A stretch of DNA of 64,000 nt, taken from the NCBI RefSeq assembly GCF_032362555.1, contig NC_083507.1:6699001-6763000 (forward strand), written 5' to 3'. Made by a program: the position numbers and the translations under genes. Below are positions 1 through 9,142 of this stretch, piece after piece. The notes beneath the pieces were generated by a model. It ran no database searches. It was not told where the DNA came from and worked only from the letters and a program-made list of their open reading frames with translations. This DNA is from Amyelois transitella. Lineage: Eukaryota; Arthropoda; Insecta; Lepidoptera; Pyralidae. Numbering within the stretch: position 1 is the first letter of the stretch; each line of letters starts with the position of its first letter.

Positions 1-314
1 AGAAGGAAAAGAAAGGAAAGAATGAACATACCTATAGGAAAGCTTTACCTCTCCATAACTCGCTTGTTTGGCAATTTACATATACAAAAATTACCTAGGC
101 AATTAACCAAACGATGCATCAGCAGAAGTAGTATTGCGTTGTATTACCTATATGATAAAGAATTTTGTTTAATAAATACCAAGGGAAAAGTGAAGCGAGC
201 TATTTACAGCAAGCCGATTTGGCCCATTTTAAGAACATAGTAAAGTTAAATTTAATTAGTAATGCGTAATAAAATATTTCCTTCTTTTTTATTTGAAAAA
301 ATAACTCTTCATTG
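1..314. other. Left edge, no gene recognised
   Basis: AT-rich sequence with one short open frame (22-240, plus) that resembles nothing I know and has no splice context. It is probably intron or 3' flank of the allergen-like gene that reads leftward out of the window. Confidence 0.5.
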
Positions 315-885
315 TCATACCTCCAAATCAGAGAATTGTAGCTTTACTCGGACACGCAACATCTTGGCGAAATAATTGACACTCTGATCTCCGGTTCGCG
401 CTACATTCCCCAAACCAGTCATGTAACCATCGTGAATTGTAAGATATGCACTGTATGTAATCAGGATAGGTCTCTGTAACATAATTACATCATAAAATTG
501 TGGACTCATATTACTGACAAAGAATAGACATTTTTAATTTTGCCTCATTTCTGAAAACCAGTTTCATTTGTACCCAAATGAAGCTGGTTTTCAGTTGTTC
601 CATGGAATATTTTAACTCTCAAGAGAACATAAAATGAAGTTACTTTTTTTTCTATTATTGCAATCTGTGTAATATTGTGATAAATGAATACTAATATTTA
701 TTGTACTCTTGTCCTTAAGATTCTTACCTACAGAAAAACTCACCACTGAAAAGCCCTCTGTAATTTCAGGTAACTCCATAGGATCGAGGCCATTAGCCTT
801 CATAAAGGGTACTAACAATTGAATCGTGTTGTCCACATATTCGTTAACGTCAGCTGACAAACCCAACCCACCCCAGTTACTTCGT
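315..885 (-). CDS. Partial Group-7-allergen-like (JHBP-related fold) secreted protein
   Basis: Two minus-strand exons are visible. The upstream exon starts after an acceptor TTTTCAG at 886-890 and reads RSNWGGLGLSADVNEYVDN and onward to a donor near 732-745 (two GT candidates, GGTAAG or GGTGAG). The next exon starts after an acceptor at about 482 (TGTTACAG) or 513, carries the segment DGYMTGLGNVARTGD, and ends at a GAG|GTATGA donor near 320. The pattern of an N-terminal helix with VDN..QLLVPFMKANGLDPMELP followed by a strand pair with DGYMTGL..V.RTGD is what insect Grp7_allergen (mite allergen Der p 7-like) proteins look like; these are secreted lipid-binding-fold proteins of mostly unknown ligand. 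The signal peptide exon would lie to the right and was not found; the C-terminal exons lie left of the window or were not found. Family assignment is from memory of the motifs, so moderate confidence. Confidence 0.6.
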
Positions 886-1064
886 CTGAAAATGTACAGT
901 GTTCATAGTAGGTAAAAGCTCTTCTCTCAATTATCTACTATTAAGGTTATACTTTTAGGTATATTAAGTTCAAGACATTAATCAAGATTCTAAAATTGAA
1001 AAAGGTGTTCGAACATATAAGAGTTTTCGTAAGCGCGCTTAATAAAAAAGTAACGCGAGACAAC
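886..1064. other. Intron/flank of the allergen-like gene
   Basis: AT-rich, no recognised coding or repeat signal. The 5' exon(s) of the allergen-like gene may lie further right, but I could not place one. Confidence 0.4.
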
Positions 1065-1197
1065 GGCTAGCACTCTGTCACTATTTGCATCTCAGTTCTA
1101 TCGTTAAGCCTAACAGCTGAACGTGGCCTATCAGTCTTTCAAGACTGCTGGCTCTATCTACTCCGCAAGGGATATAGACGTGATTATATGAATGAAT
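1065..1197 (+). mobile_element. LINE-derived short repeat, 3' part
   Basis: Matches the 3' half of the ~265 bp repeat found throughout this window: the CACTATTTG core, AGCTGAACGTGGCC, CAGTCTTTCAAGACTG and the terminal CCGCAAGGGATATAGACGTG followed by a TATGAATGAAT tail. The 5' head is missing. Confidence 0.8.
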
Positions 1198-1734
1198 ACT
1201 CTTATATATCACTATGGTATTTTAAGTAAATTGCATATTGCATTAAGACAAGTGATGACTATTTCTCCACCAAAACTTCATCAGACAAGAGACTTACTCA
1301 TCCAAAATATCGAAGAGCTGCAGCTTGTTTCCAACATTTGCCTCAGCAGCCAAAACCAAAACTGCCGATATTAAAGCAGTACTACATATCTTACGCATCT
1401 TTCAAGTTTACCAAAACAAAATCAGTTAATCTTTGGTGATATAATTAACTAAACGTTTACATTTGAACAATGTCACGATTTATATATACTTACATACATA
1501 TCTTTAAATCAACGCAGATAAACTAACAAAATCGAGCCAAGTGAAAATTGTACTTAGGCATAGAGTATTCCGTATAAATTTTTACTTGAAAGTAAAGGAT
1601 ATGATTTGGCAGTGTCAAAAATGTACCTACGTGCCATTTATATTCAACGACCGGCCACTAAAATTATTAAGTACCTACTGGTATTATTCTGTGCACTTAC
1701 TTTTACTTTATTACTTTTAATTTGTATGTAATGT
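1198..1734. other. Intergenic, no gene seen
   Basis: AT-rich sequence between the truncated short repeat and the full-length LINE. A 60-codon open frame (1192-1374) overlaps the repeat tail and has no coding signature. Confidence 0.5.
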
Positions 1735-1824
1735 GTGCCGTGTGGTTCCCGGCACCATTACAAAAGAATAGGACCACTCCATCTCTTTCCCACGGATGTC
1801 GTAAGAGCCGACTAAGGGATAGAC

Positions 1825-2040
1825 TTGGGATTCCTCTTTAATGTAAATCCCTGCCAATCTAAGGTCTGCCGCGCCGATGGATGCATGGCTAGGGGCGAGC
1901 CTAGTCTAGAGCGTGCCACTTCCGCCATGGGGTTGGGCGACCCCCAGGTAATGGCTAGCCTTACCCTGGCATGCGGGGCTCTGCTGGGGCGGACAAAATT
2001 TTTCCCTAGCGTCTCGTGGGAATCGCATTATGAACCTTAA
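1825..2040 (+). CDS. Possible short LINE ORF1, 71 aa
   Basis: A small open frame in the LINE 5' region that ends inside the beginning of ORF2 (ATGAACCTTAA overlap). The Gly/Leu/Ala-rich translation has no known domain. It is listed because a short ORF overlapping ORF2 is seen in some RTE elements; it may equally be non-coding 5'UTR. Confidence 0.3.
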   Translation: MGFLFNVNPCQSKVCRADGCMARGEPSLERATSAMGLGDPQVMASLTLACGALLGRTKFFPSVSWESHYEP

Positions 2041-5000
2041 AAAGCATAGAAATGGCGGCGATGGTGTCCGCACCCCATCACGTCTCGTTCCCGGCGGGAG
2101 CGGTATGCGGTCTGCTGAAAGCCGCTTTGCGACGATGAATGTAAGAGGAGGAATGAAGGATAAGATTGAGGAAGTATGCCAGATGATGGATGAAAGACGT
2201 TTGGATGTGTTGTGCGTGAATGAAACGAAGCGGAAAGGATGCGACGCGACGCAGCACGGCCCTTACACGGCGTATTGGTCTGGAATTTCCAGTACCAGCC
2301 GAGGCTGTCAAGGGGTCGGTCTAATTCTTTCTGCACGAATGGCTGAGTGCGTGAATGAGTATGAGTGTGTCAGCCCTCGTCTTCTATGGATTAGGCTGAA
2401 AGTTGGAATCACTCGGATCTTCGTTCTAGGTGTTTATGCACCTTGGGATGTGGGTTCGAGGGGTACAACATCAGCAAAAAGCGAAAACGAGGAGTTCTGG
2501 AATAGTGTAAGAGAAGTATTGAAAGTTACCAAGCCAAATGAGAAGATTATTATGTTAGGTGATTTTAATGGATGGGTGGGTGTAAAGCGTGATGGATATG
2601 AAAAGGTGCTTGGTGCGTTTGGTGACGAAAAGGTGAATGATAATGGAAGAAGTGTATTAGAAATTTGTCTAGAGTGGGATCTTTTTGTGTCGAACTCAAT
2701 GTTTCAACATAAAGAGATCCACACCTACACAAGAGTGGAAGGTATTTTAAAAAGTATGATAGACTTTGTGATTGTAGATGAAAGATTGAAGAACAAAGTG
2801 CTGGATACCCGTGCATATCGCGGTGCTGGCATTGACTCGGACCATTTACTGGTGATATCCCGGATAAGGGGTATCTTCAATCGCTGGCGGCACAGGGTAA
2901 GGGAGCAAACCAGCGCTTTGGAAAGAGTAAAAGTGGAAAATTTGCAAGATATGGATGTAGGTAAGAAGTATATTAATAGACTGAAGGATGAATTTGAAGA
3001 TTTAGATGAAATAAGCGATATTGAAGATGGATGGAAGGAACTTAAAGAAAGAATTGTGAAAGTAGCTGTTGAAGTGTGTGGTGTAAGTAGAAGAAGGAAA
3101 GGAAAAAATCACAAAAATGCGTGGATGAGTAAAGATGTGCAAGAACTTGTGCGATTAAAGAAGAAAGCATGGCTGGATTTGTTAGCAGCAAAAGCTAACT
3201 TAAGAATGCAAGAGGTTATAGATGAAGATGTGAATGAAGCACGTAAGGAATATAAGAAAATGAAAGATTTGGTTAAGAAAGCTGTGATTAGAAAGAAAGA
3301 AGAGTATAAAGAGGATTTTGATAAAAGGCTATCAGAAGACTTTCAGTCAAATCTGAAAGTATTCTGGAAATCCGTAAGGTCAGCCCGAGGAAATACTATA
3401 ACCAGAGAGCTGACTAGGATCAGATGCCAGGATGGTAGCGTTGTGAAAGGAGAAGAATGTGTACTAAAGATATGGAAGGACTATTTTGAGAGCTTATTTG
3501 AAAAAAAGGAAGGAAATAAGAAAGATTTCTGCTATAGCGAAGAAAAAGAGAATGAGATGGAAGGCGAAATTGAAATGTTCGAAATTGTGGAAGCACTTAA
3601 GAGTATGAAAGCGGGAAAGGCTGCTGGGTGTGATAGAGTGTCGGTCGAGATGCTTAAAGCAGGAAAAGGCGTAGTAGCTAGTCAGTTGTACTGCCTTTTC
3701 AATTTGTGTTGGAGAAGCGGCCGAGTACCAAAAGATTGGTGTAAGGCTGTTATCGTGCCACTTTACAAAGGAAAAGGGTCACAGCTGGACTGCAAAAATT
3801 ATCGTGGTATAAGCCTGCTTAGCGTCGTCGGCAAATTGTATGCTAAGGTATTGATTAATAGAGTCAGGAATGAAACTGATGACAAAATATGGGATGCTCA
3901 AGCGGGATTTCGAAAGGGAATGGGATGTACTGATCAGGTCTTTTCCTTGCGGTGCATAGCCGAAAAGTTTTTGGCCAAGAGTCAAAAAGTCTATTGCACA
4001 TTCGTAGATCTGGAAAAGGCCTATGACAGAGTTGAGAGGAATGAATTGTGGTCAGCACTTTCTATGCATGGGGTGAGCAGTCTCTTAATACGAGCACTGA
4101 AATCCTTATATGAGGATTCGAGTGCTTGTGTCAGGATAAACGGAGCGCACACTGAGTGGTTTAAGATTGAGAAAGGCGTTAGGCAAGGATGTGTTGCGTC
4201 ACCGTGGCTGTTCAACCTATTTATGGATAGCTGTTTGACAGATTTGAAAGAGTCTAAAAGTGGATTAAGGATGAATGAGTTACTCGTCAAATGTCTGCTC
4301 TATGCCGACGATCAGGTTATACTGGCGTCATCAGCGGAGGAGTTACAGGAGATGGTAAACTGTATGCATGAAGCTTTAAAAGAGAAAGGAATGAAAGTGA
4401 ACGTAAGTAAAACTAAAACACTGGTTTTTGAAATGGAGAAAGAAATGACAGCATGTAATATTTTGATTGGAGGAGAAAAAGTGGAGCAAGTGAAAGAGTT
4501 TGTATATCTAGGATCAAAGTTTACATCAGATGGCAAGTATGATAGTGATATTGAAAGGAGAGTGAACGCGGGGAACATGGTGAATGGAGCTTTGCATGCC
4601 TTTATGAGCAGTCAGAAACTATCCAAAAAGGCTCGACTGGCTGTGCACAGGGGCGTGTTGGTCCCGACATTAATGTATGGGAGTGAAAGTTGGGTATGGC
4701 AAAAGAAGCATGAAAGCAGAATAAATGCAGTGGAAATGAGAGCGTTAAGGAGTATGATGGGTGTGAAATTGAGTGACAGGATAAGGAACAGCGTGATAAG
4801 GGAATGTTGTGATGTGAAAGAAGATGTAGTTACAGGAATAGAAAAGGGTATGTTAAGATGGTTCGGTCATGTGGAGAGGATGAATGAAAGCAGGTTGACT
4901 AAGCAGATATACAAGGAGAGTGTGGAGGGAAAGGTCGGAGTGGGAAGACCTAGACGAACGTATCTTGATCAAATTAAGGACGTCCTGGTAAAGGGTCAGG

Positions 5001-5131
5001 TCAAAAGTACCCGAAACCGCCGAGCTTGTATGAAGAGAGTTATGAATGTGGACGAAGCGAAAGAAGTATGCAGAGATCGTGGCAAGTGGAAAGAGGTAGT
5101 CTCTGCCTACCCCTCCGGGAAAGAGGCGTGA
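2030..5131 (+). CDS. LINE ORF2: apurinic endonuclease plus reverse transcriptase, 1033 aa
   Basis: The polyprotein of an RTE-like LINE nicks target DNA and reverse transcribes the element RNA at the nick. The endonuclease/exonuclease/phosphatase domain spans about residues 30-280, with NVRGG (36), the catalytic NETKR (63), GDFNG (177) and terminal SDH (about 269). The reverse transcriptase lies at about 500-800 with the GKAAGCDRVSVEML block (529), FVDLEKAYDRV (658), GVRQGC and the catalytic LYADD (about 758). A C-terminal segment with YGSESWVW and RWFGHVERM is a hallmark of the RTE group. All core residues are present, with no stop or frameshift. Translation may start at this ATG or at the in-frame ATG 25 codons on (2105), before the endonuclease domain. 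Clade naming is from motif recognition; Proto2 is the main alternative. Confidence 0.92.
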   Translation: MNLKKHRNGGDGVRTPSRLVPGGSGMRSAESRFATMNVRGGMKDKIEEVCQMMDERRLDVLCVNETKRKGCDATQHGPYTAYWSGISSTSRGCQGVGLILSARMAECVNEYECVSPRLLWIRLKVGITRIFVLGVYAPWDVGSRGTTSAKSENEEFWNSVREVLKVTKPNEKIIMLGDFNGWVGVKRDGYEKVLGAFGDEKVNDNGRSVLEICLEWDLFVSNSMFQHKEIHTYTRVEGILKSMIDFVIVDERLKNKVLDTRAYRGAGIDSDHLLVISRIRGIFNRWRHRVREQTSALERVKVENLQDMDVGKKYINRLKDEFEDLDEISDIEDGWKELKERIVKVAVEVCGVSRRRKGKNHKNAWMSKDVQELVRLKKKAWLDLLAAKANLRMQEVIDEDVNEARKEYKKMKDLVKKAVIRKKEEYKEDFDKRLSEDFQSNLKVFWKSVRSARGNTITRELTRIRCQDGSVVKGEECVLKIWKDYFESLFEKKEGNKKDFCYSEEKENEMEGEIEMFEIVEALKSMKAGKAAGCDRVSVEMLKAGKGVVASQLYCLFNLCWRSGRVPKDWCKAVIVPLYKGKGSQLDCKNYRGISLLSVVGKLYAKVLINRVRNETDDKIWDAQAGFRKGMGCTDQVFSLRCIAEKFLAKSQKVYCTFVDLEKAYDRVERNELWSALSMHGVSSLLIRALKSLYEDSSACVRINGAHTEWFKIEKGVRQGCVASPWLFNLFMDSCLTDLKESKSGLRMNELLVKCLLYADDQVILASSAEELQEMVNCMHEALKEKGMKVNVSKTKTLVFEMEKEMTACNILIGGEKVEQVKEFVYLGSKFTSDGKYDSDIERRVNAGNMVNGALHAFMSSQKLSKKARLAVHRGVLVPTLMYGSESWVWQKKHESRINAVEMRALRSMMGVKLSDRIRNSVIRECCDVKEDVVTGIEKGMLRWFGHVERMNESRLTKQIYKESVEGKVGVGRPRRTYLDQIKDVLVKGQVKSTRNRRACMKRVMNVDEAKEVCRDRGKWKEVVSAYPSGKEA

Positions 5132-5150
5132 TTTTATGTATGTATGTAAT

Positions 5151-6479
5151 ATGTGTACCAACCTCAACAGTGCAACTGCGAAATACCGTTTATATTCTTG
5201 TCCCCGCTGCAGTTTATAGGGCTAAGGCTAAAATGTTGGTGGGCCTGACCTCGTCTTCTATTTTATATACGAGTATATTTTCTTCTTACACACTAGCCCT
5301 TTTTGTAGGTAGGTATGTACCTATGTATGTATGTACACGTTTTCAATTTTCAGGTCAAGATTAAATTGCACTGTTATCTCTGTGTTCTGTGGTGGGAACT
5401 AAGCTATTCTTGGGTAGATCCGGCCGGACTAATTTGCTTAATAGCAAAAACACCATGAATGACAGACATAAGAAATGATATGATTAACGCATTTCTTTCC
5501 CTTAAGGATAAAGAACCCAAAAAAAGATCGCAATCGTAATTAATTACATACTAATAGACACAATCTAGAGAATCTCGTTGACTCATATAGTGAATCATTT
5601 ATCAAAAAAGAGAGTTGGAGTTTTAAATTTATTCCACGTTTCACAATTTCAAAGCTGCAATAAGTTAGTAGGTACCTAGTAACAACCCAATGACTATTTT
5701 AAAAGTTATGTGCATTAGTTGGAATACAAACCGTTGCCGTGAGGAAAAACATTGTGAGGAACCTGCACATTCCGGTAACCGGATGCGTAACTATAATCCA
5801 ATACGAGTTTAAGTTACTTTCCCCTACATAAGTCAGATGGAAGTCGGTTTAAGTAAAAACCTGACTTACCCAATCCAGAATTTATGGTCTGTAATGGATG
5901 TAACCGTTACTATAGCCAGGAGGAGGAATCAATACTGATTATAATTCTGGGCTGCCAAACTATCTTCATAAAAAAAAAACCGAATCCAGCCCTGAATACG
6001 TCTGAACAGAACCAATTATTGCCATCTATCTCACGATAGGTAAGTAAATAGGGCGGATTTGACTTGATGACGACTAGATGTCGCCACATACCCATTTAAT
6101 TTTAATTTATAGCAGTCTTATCATCACAGCTTATCACTTACAAGCTTTTGCCCGCGGTTTCGCTTGCGCATATTATCGTTTAATATCACGTCCCACGGTA
6201 AAATACTTTTTTCTTGAATTAAAAATATTTTTCTCTGTACTTCGTAGTTATAGAATGCCGGAAGGGGTCAAGCCAAATTTGACGTTCGGCCCTACATTTA
6301 TAGCATGATTCTATTTATAACTCCATTGCGGGATTATTTTGTACGACAATCTCTTTATTTATCCAAGATATCAAGTAAAACTTCAATCGTTATCAAACCT
6401 ACTAACTGGTACTTACCAACTTAAACACTACCTACCAGCTATTTATTTTCTTTATATTTTCAATGAAACTACCAAACAT
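5151..6479. other. Intergenic with a degenerate dispersed repeat
   Basis: No gene recognised. At about 5735-5900 the sequence (GAGGAACCTGCACATT, then AGTCAGATGGAAGTCGGTTT and AAAAACCTGACTTACCCAATCC) matches a second dispersed family seen again at about 9640-9800 and 11620-11770. A Helitron-end-like fragment (TTTTGCCCGCGGTTTCGCTTGCG) lies near 6140-6170. Confidence 0.5.
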
Positions 6480-6664
6480 ACATACAAACATACATACATA
6501 TGGTAACGTCTATATCCCTTGTGGGGTGGACAGAGCCAACAATCTTGAAAAGACTGATCGGTCACGTTCAACTATTTGGCTTAATGGTAAAATTGAGATT
6601 CAAATAGTGACAAGTTGCTAGCCCATCGCCTAAAAAAAGAATGGCCTATCCCTTAGTCGTCTTT
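6480..6664 (-). mobile_element. LINE-derived short repeat, head-truncated
   Basis: Reverse-complement copy beginning with the (CATA)n tail and GTAACGTCTATATCCCTTG, continuing through CTAGCCCATCGCC to CCTATCCCTTAGTCG. The 5' head (GTGCCGTGTGG) is missing. Confidence 0.85.
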
Positions 6665-7239
6665 AACGAAAACCAACTTACGGATATATACTTTTTCAGT
6701 TTTTTCATATGCATAAAAGAAGCCATGATCAACGTGGCCTTTTCAGTCTTTACGAGACTAACTATTTTTATTTTATTTTTTCTTCGGAGAACTACTGTTA
6801 TCAAAAACGAAAAGTTAATTTATTAGCAACTAAAATCTATATCCTCGCACATAAAAATCTAATTAACTTGTCTGATGAAATAAACCTACAAACAGCAAAT
6901 AGAAAATGTTAAGGGGTCTGCATCAAATTTATAATCACAAGACGGTACAGACAATTTATGCAGTATCCGGACTGCACGATTGGATATCTTTAATTTTAAA
7001 TTTGCTAGTAAATTTTAAACATCTACAAAATCACAAAATATTTTACAAGAAATGCTACATCAGATCGGTTTCTTCTAACAAATAATGGAAGTATAATATG
7101 ATGCCTGTCACACATCTTTTCATAGGTTAAATTGCAATTCGTTTTGTATTAAAAGATCTTCAAAAATTTACGCTGAATAAGCTTATCAATGTAGACTTTA
7201 TATTGAGAGTTCTAAACCTGTGGACAATACCCCATAGAC
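6665..7239. other. Intergenic, nothing recognised
   Basis: AT-rich; the small open frames here (6641-6826, 6709-6912) have AT-driven composition and no family resemblance. Confidence 0.45.
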
Positions 7240-7461
7240 CTATGCACAGTATAAAATCTTGTATATTTTTATATTCTTAAATTGAAAACATTTTCTTCTA
7301 ACGCAACCTAGAACTTTGTGAGTCTTTTTAACAATATGATCTACGTGCTTCTCATAAGTCATTTTAGAATCGTGGATAACGCCTAAATCGCGAATCACCT
7401 TTACCTTAATATGATTATTTATAATTATATTGGCTAAGCCTACCCCTTTAGGGAGACACAC
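7240..7461 (-). pseudogene. Fragment of a second LINE reverse transcriptase (Jockey/CR1-like)
   Basis: The minus-strand translation contains VKVIRDLGVIHDSKMTYEKH followed by VDHIVKKTHKVLGCVRR, the conserved stretch downstream of the RT active site in Jockey/CR1/I-type LINEs. It is only about 70 codons with no start, and no other part of the ORF is recognisable nearby, so it is a dead 5'- and 3'-truncated fragment unrelated to the RTE element at 1735. Confidence 0.75.
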
Positions 7462-7540
7462 ATGATATACCTAAGTACATAATATTTTTATGTAAAATAA
7501 AAATTGATGTAAATTTACTATAAAACAAATTTATGATATA

Positions 7541-7805
7541 CTAGCAGTGCCCGCGACTTCGTCCGCGTGGAATAGTTATTTTGGGCATTATTGAAACCCC
7601 TTAAGGATGAATAATTTTCCGCGTTTTTTTTTCACATTTTCCATTATTTCTTTGCTCCATATAATTGCAGCGTGATGTAATATAGCCTAAAGCCTTCCTC
7701 GATAAATGACCTATTAAACGCAAAATTTTTCAATTCGAACCAGTAGTTGCTGAGATTAGCACGTTCAAACAAACAAACTCTTCAGCTTTATAATATTAGT
7801 ATAGA
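7541..7805 (-). mobile_element. Non-autonomous Helitron (Lep1-like), 265 bp
   Basis: On the minus strand the copy starts A|TCTATACTAATATTATAAAG and ends with a hairpin (GCGGACGAAGTCGCGGGC) and CTAG|T. The TC start, CTRR end, subterminal hairpin and insertion between A and T are the defining Helitron features. No coding capacity. Confidence 0.85.
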
Positions 7806-9142
7806 TAATTATCTAACCCAGCTTACCAGCTGCAACATCCACATCGCGGCATGTGACGATAGAATATAAAAGGTTATCTTGGGAGTATCGATAAGATGAT
7901 TTAATATTTTATAGATGTAGAATTATAATCTCCGTTTCTCCATTATATAATATAACTGTTCCGATACTTTTCCGTTACATAGTGACGGATTGTGGCAATT
8001 GCAAGAAGCAAACAAACTATATGCGTATAGGCAAACTTTGAACTGCAAGAAATTAAGATAGCATTTTTGTGGGTACTTAGAAGACGGAGATTAGGGTCTA
8101 TTCCATACTGTGCACCTTGGCCTGGCTAAGTGATTAAAGCCTGTAGGTCATATGTATATACCAGATGGTTGACCGAGCGGTGCTCTGTTAGACATCAGAT
8201 AATCCAAAATAGTAAAACCCAAAAAATAAACTATAGAACCTTACCCACCACTGACAGCTCTTATTTTTTATTGTTTAAAACTTGGGAGTACGAGAAAGCT
8301 TGTGCGAGGAAAGTATAATCAATAGACTAACTTCCTAGGAAAGTAGGATATAGACCTCTGGCAAAGATTTATAACTACCTACGTAATTAAGTATTTATAA
8401 AAAATTAAACCACTAAAATAATAAAAATATTTTTTACTTGTTTTTCTTAATACCAATTCCCAAATAATATTAAATAATTAAATATTCAAATTACCCAATG
8501 AATAAAATTATCAACAAGAAAAATAATTAAAAGAAACAGAATAACATAGGATAAGGGAGGAAAAGACATTGAGATACATATTCCAAGAAATTCATTGACT
8601 TATCTACGTGATCTACACTAAATATTTATAAAAACTATTAAATACCTAACCACTTATTTCTAGCCTAACCTAGTGTACTTAATTTGCGTCAAGTTTATAA
8701 CATACACAACTGACTTTTGTCATATAACTCAATATTGCCGCAAACACATTAACTTTATATATGGACAAACAATAATATTCGGTATCTCTCGTAATACATT
8801 CAATATTGCCTTATAAAAGTATTAAATAACTCTGAACTATACTTATGCGCCATTAAATAAAAAGAAAAAAACAATGTGAAAAAACATTCAAAAGCACAAC
8901 AAATAAATGATATTTGCAAGTAGCGTTACATAAAATGCAACTATTTGCATTTATATTAATAGCAAATATTTTTATGCTCTGACAAAGAGAGCGTCATACT
9001 TACTTATCAATATGACAAGTTGACCATAACCATATTAATCTTTGTATTATTTTAACAAACAAAAATATATTGTTCTTACTCGGATAAACTTCTTTAAATA
9101 ACCTATTAAAAATAAATGTTTTATTATAGCACAAGCTACAAA
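7806..9142. other. 3' flank of HACD, AT-rich
   Basis: No coding region recognised. The part next to 9143 is probably the HACD 3'UTR on the minus strand (AT-rich, several AATAAA-like sites). Confidence 0.45.

Larger units (their letters stand above)
1735..5150 (+). mobile_element. Full-length RTE-like non-LTR retrotransposon (LINE)
   Basis: The element begins with the GTGCCGTGTGGTTCCCGGCA head shared with the short repeats and ends with CCTCCGGGAAAGAGGCGTG followed by an (ATGT)n tail, the microsatellite-type tail usual for RTE-clade elements. A 71-codon open frame (1825-2040) overlaps the start of the large frame by 11 nt, a layout reminiscent of the short ORF1 of some RTEs. The large ORF (2030-5131) is uninterrupted. 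A possible target duplication, TGTATGTAATGTGT at 1723-1737 versus a TGTATGTAATATGTGT after the tail, is blurred by the tail repeat. The open frame and complete ends suggest recent insertion and possible activity. Confidence 0.88.
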
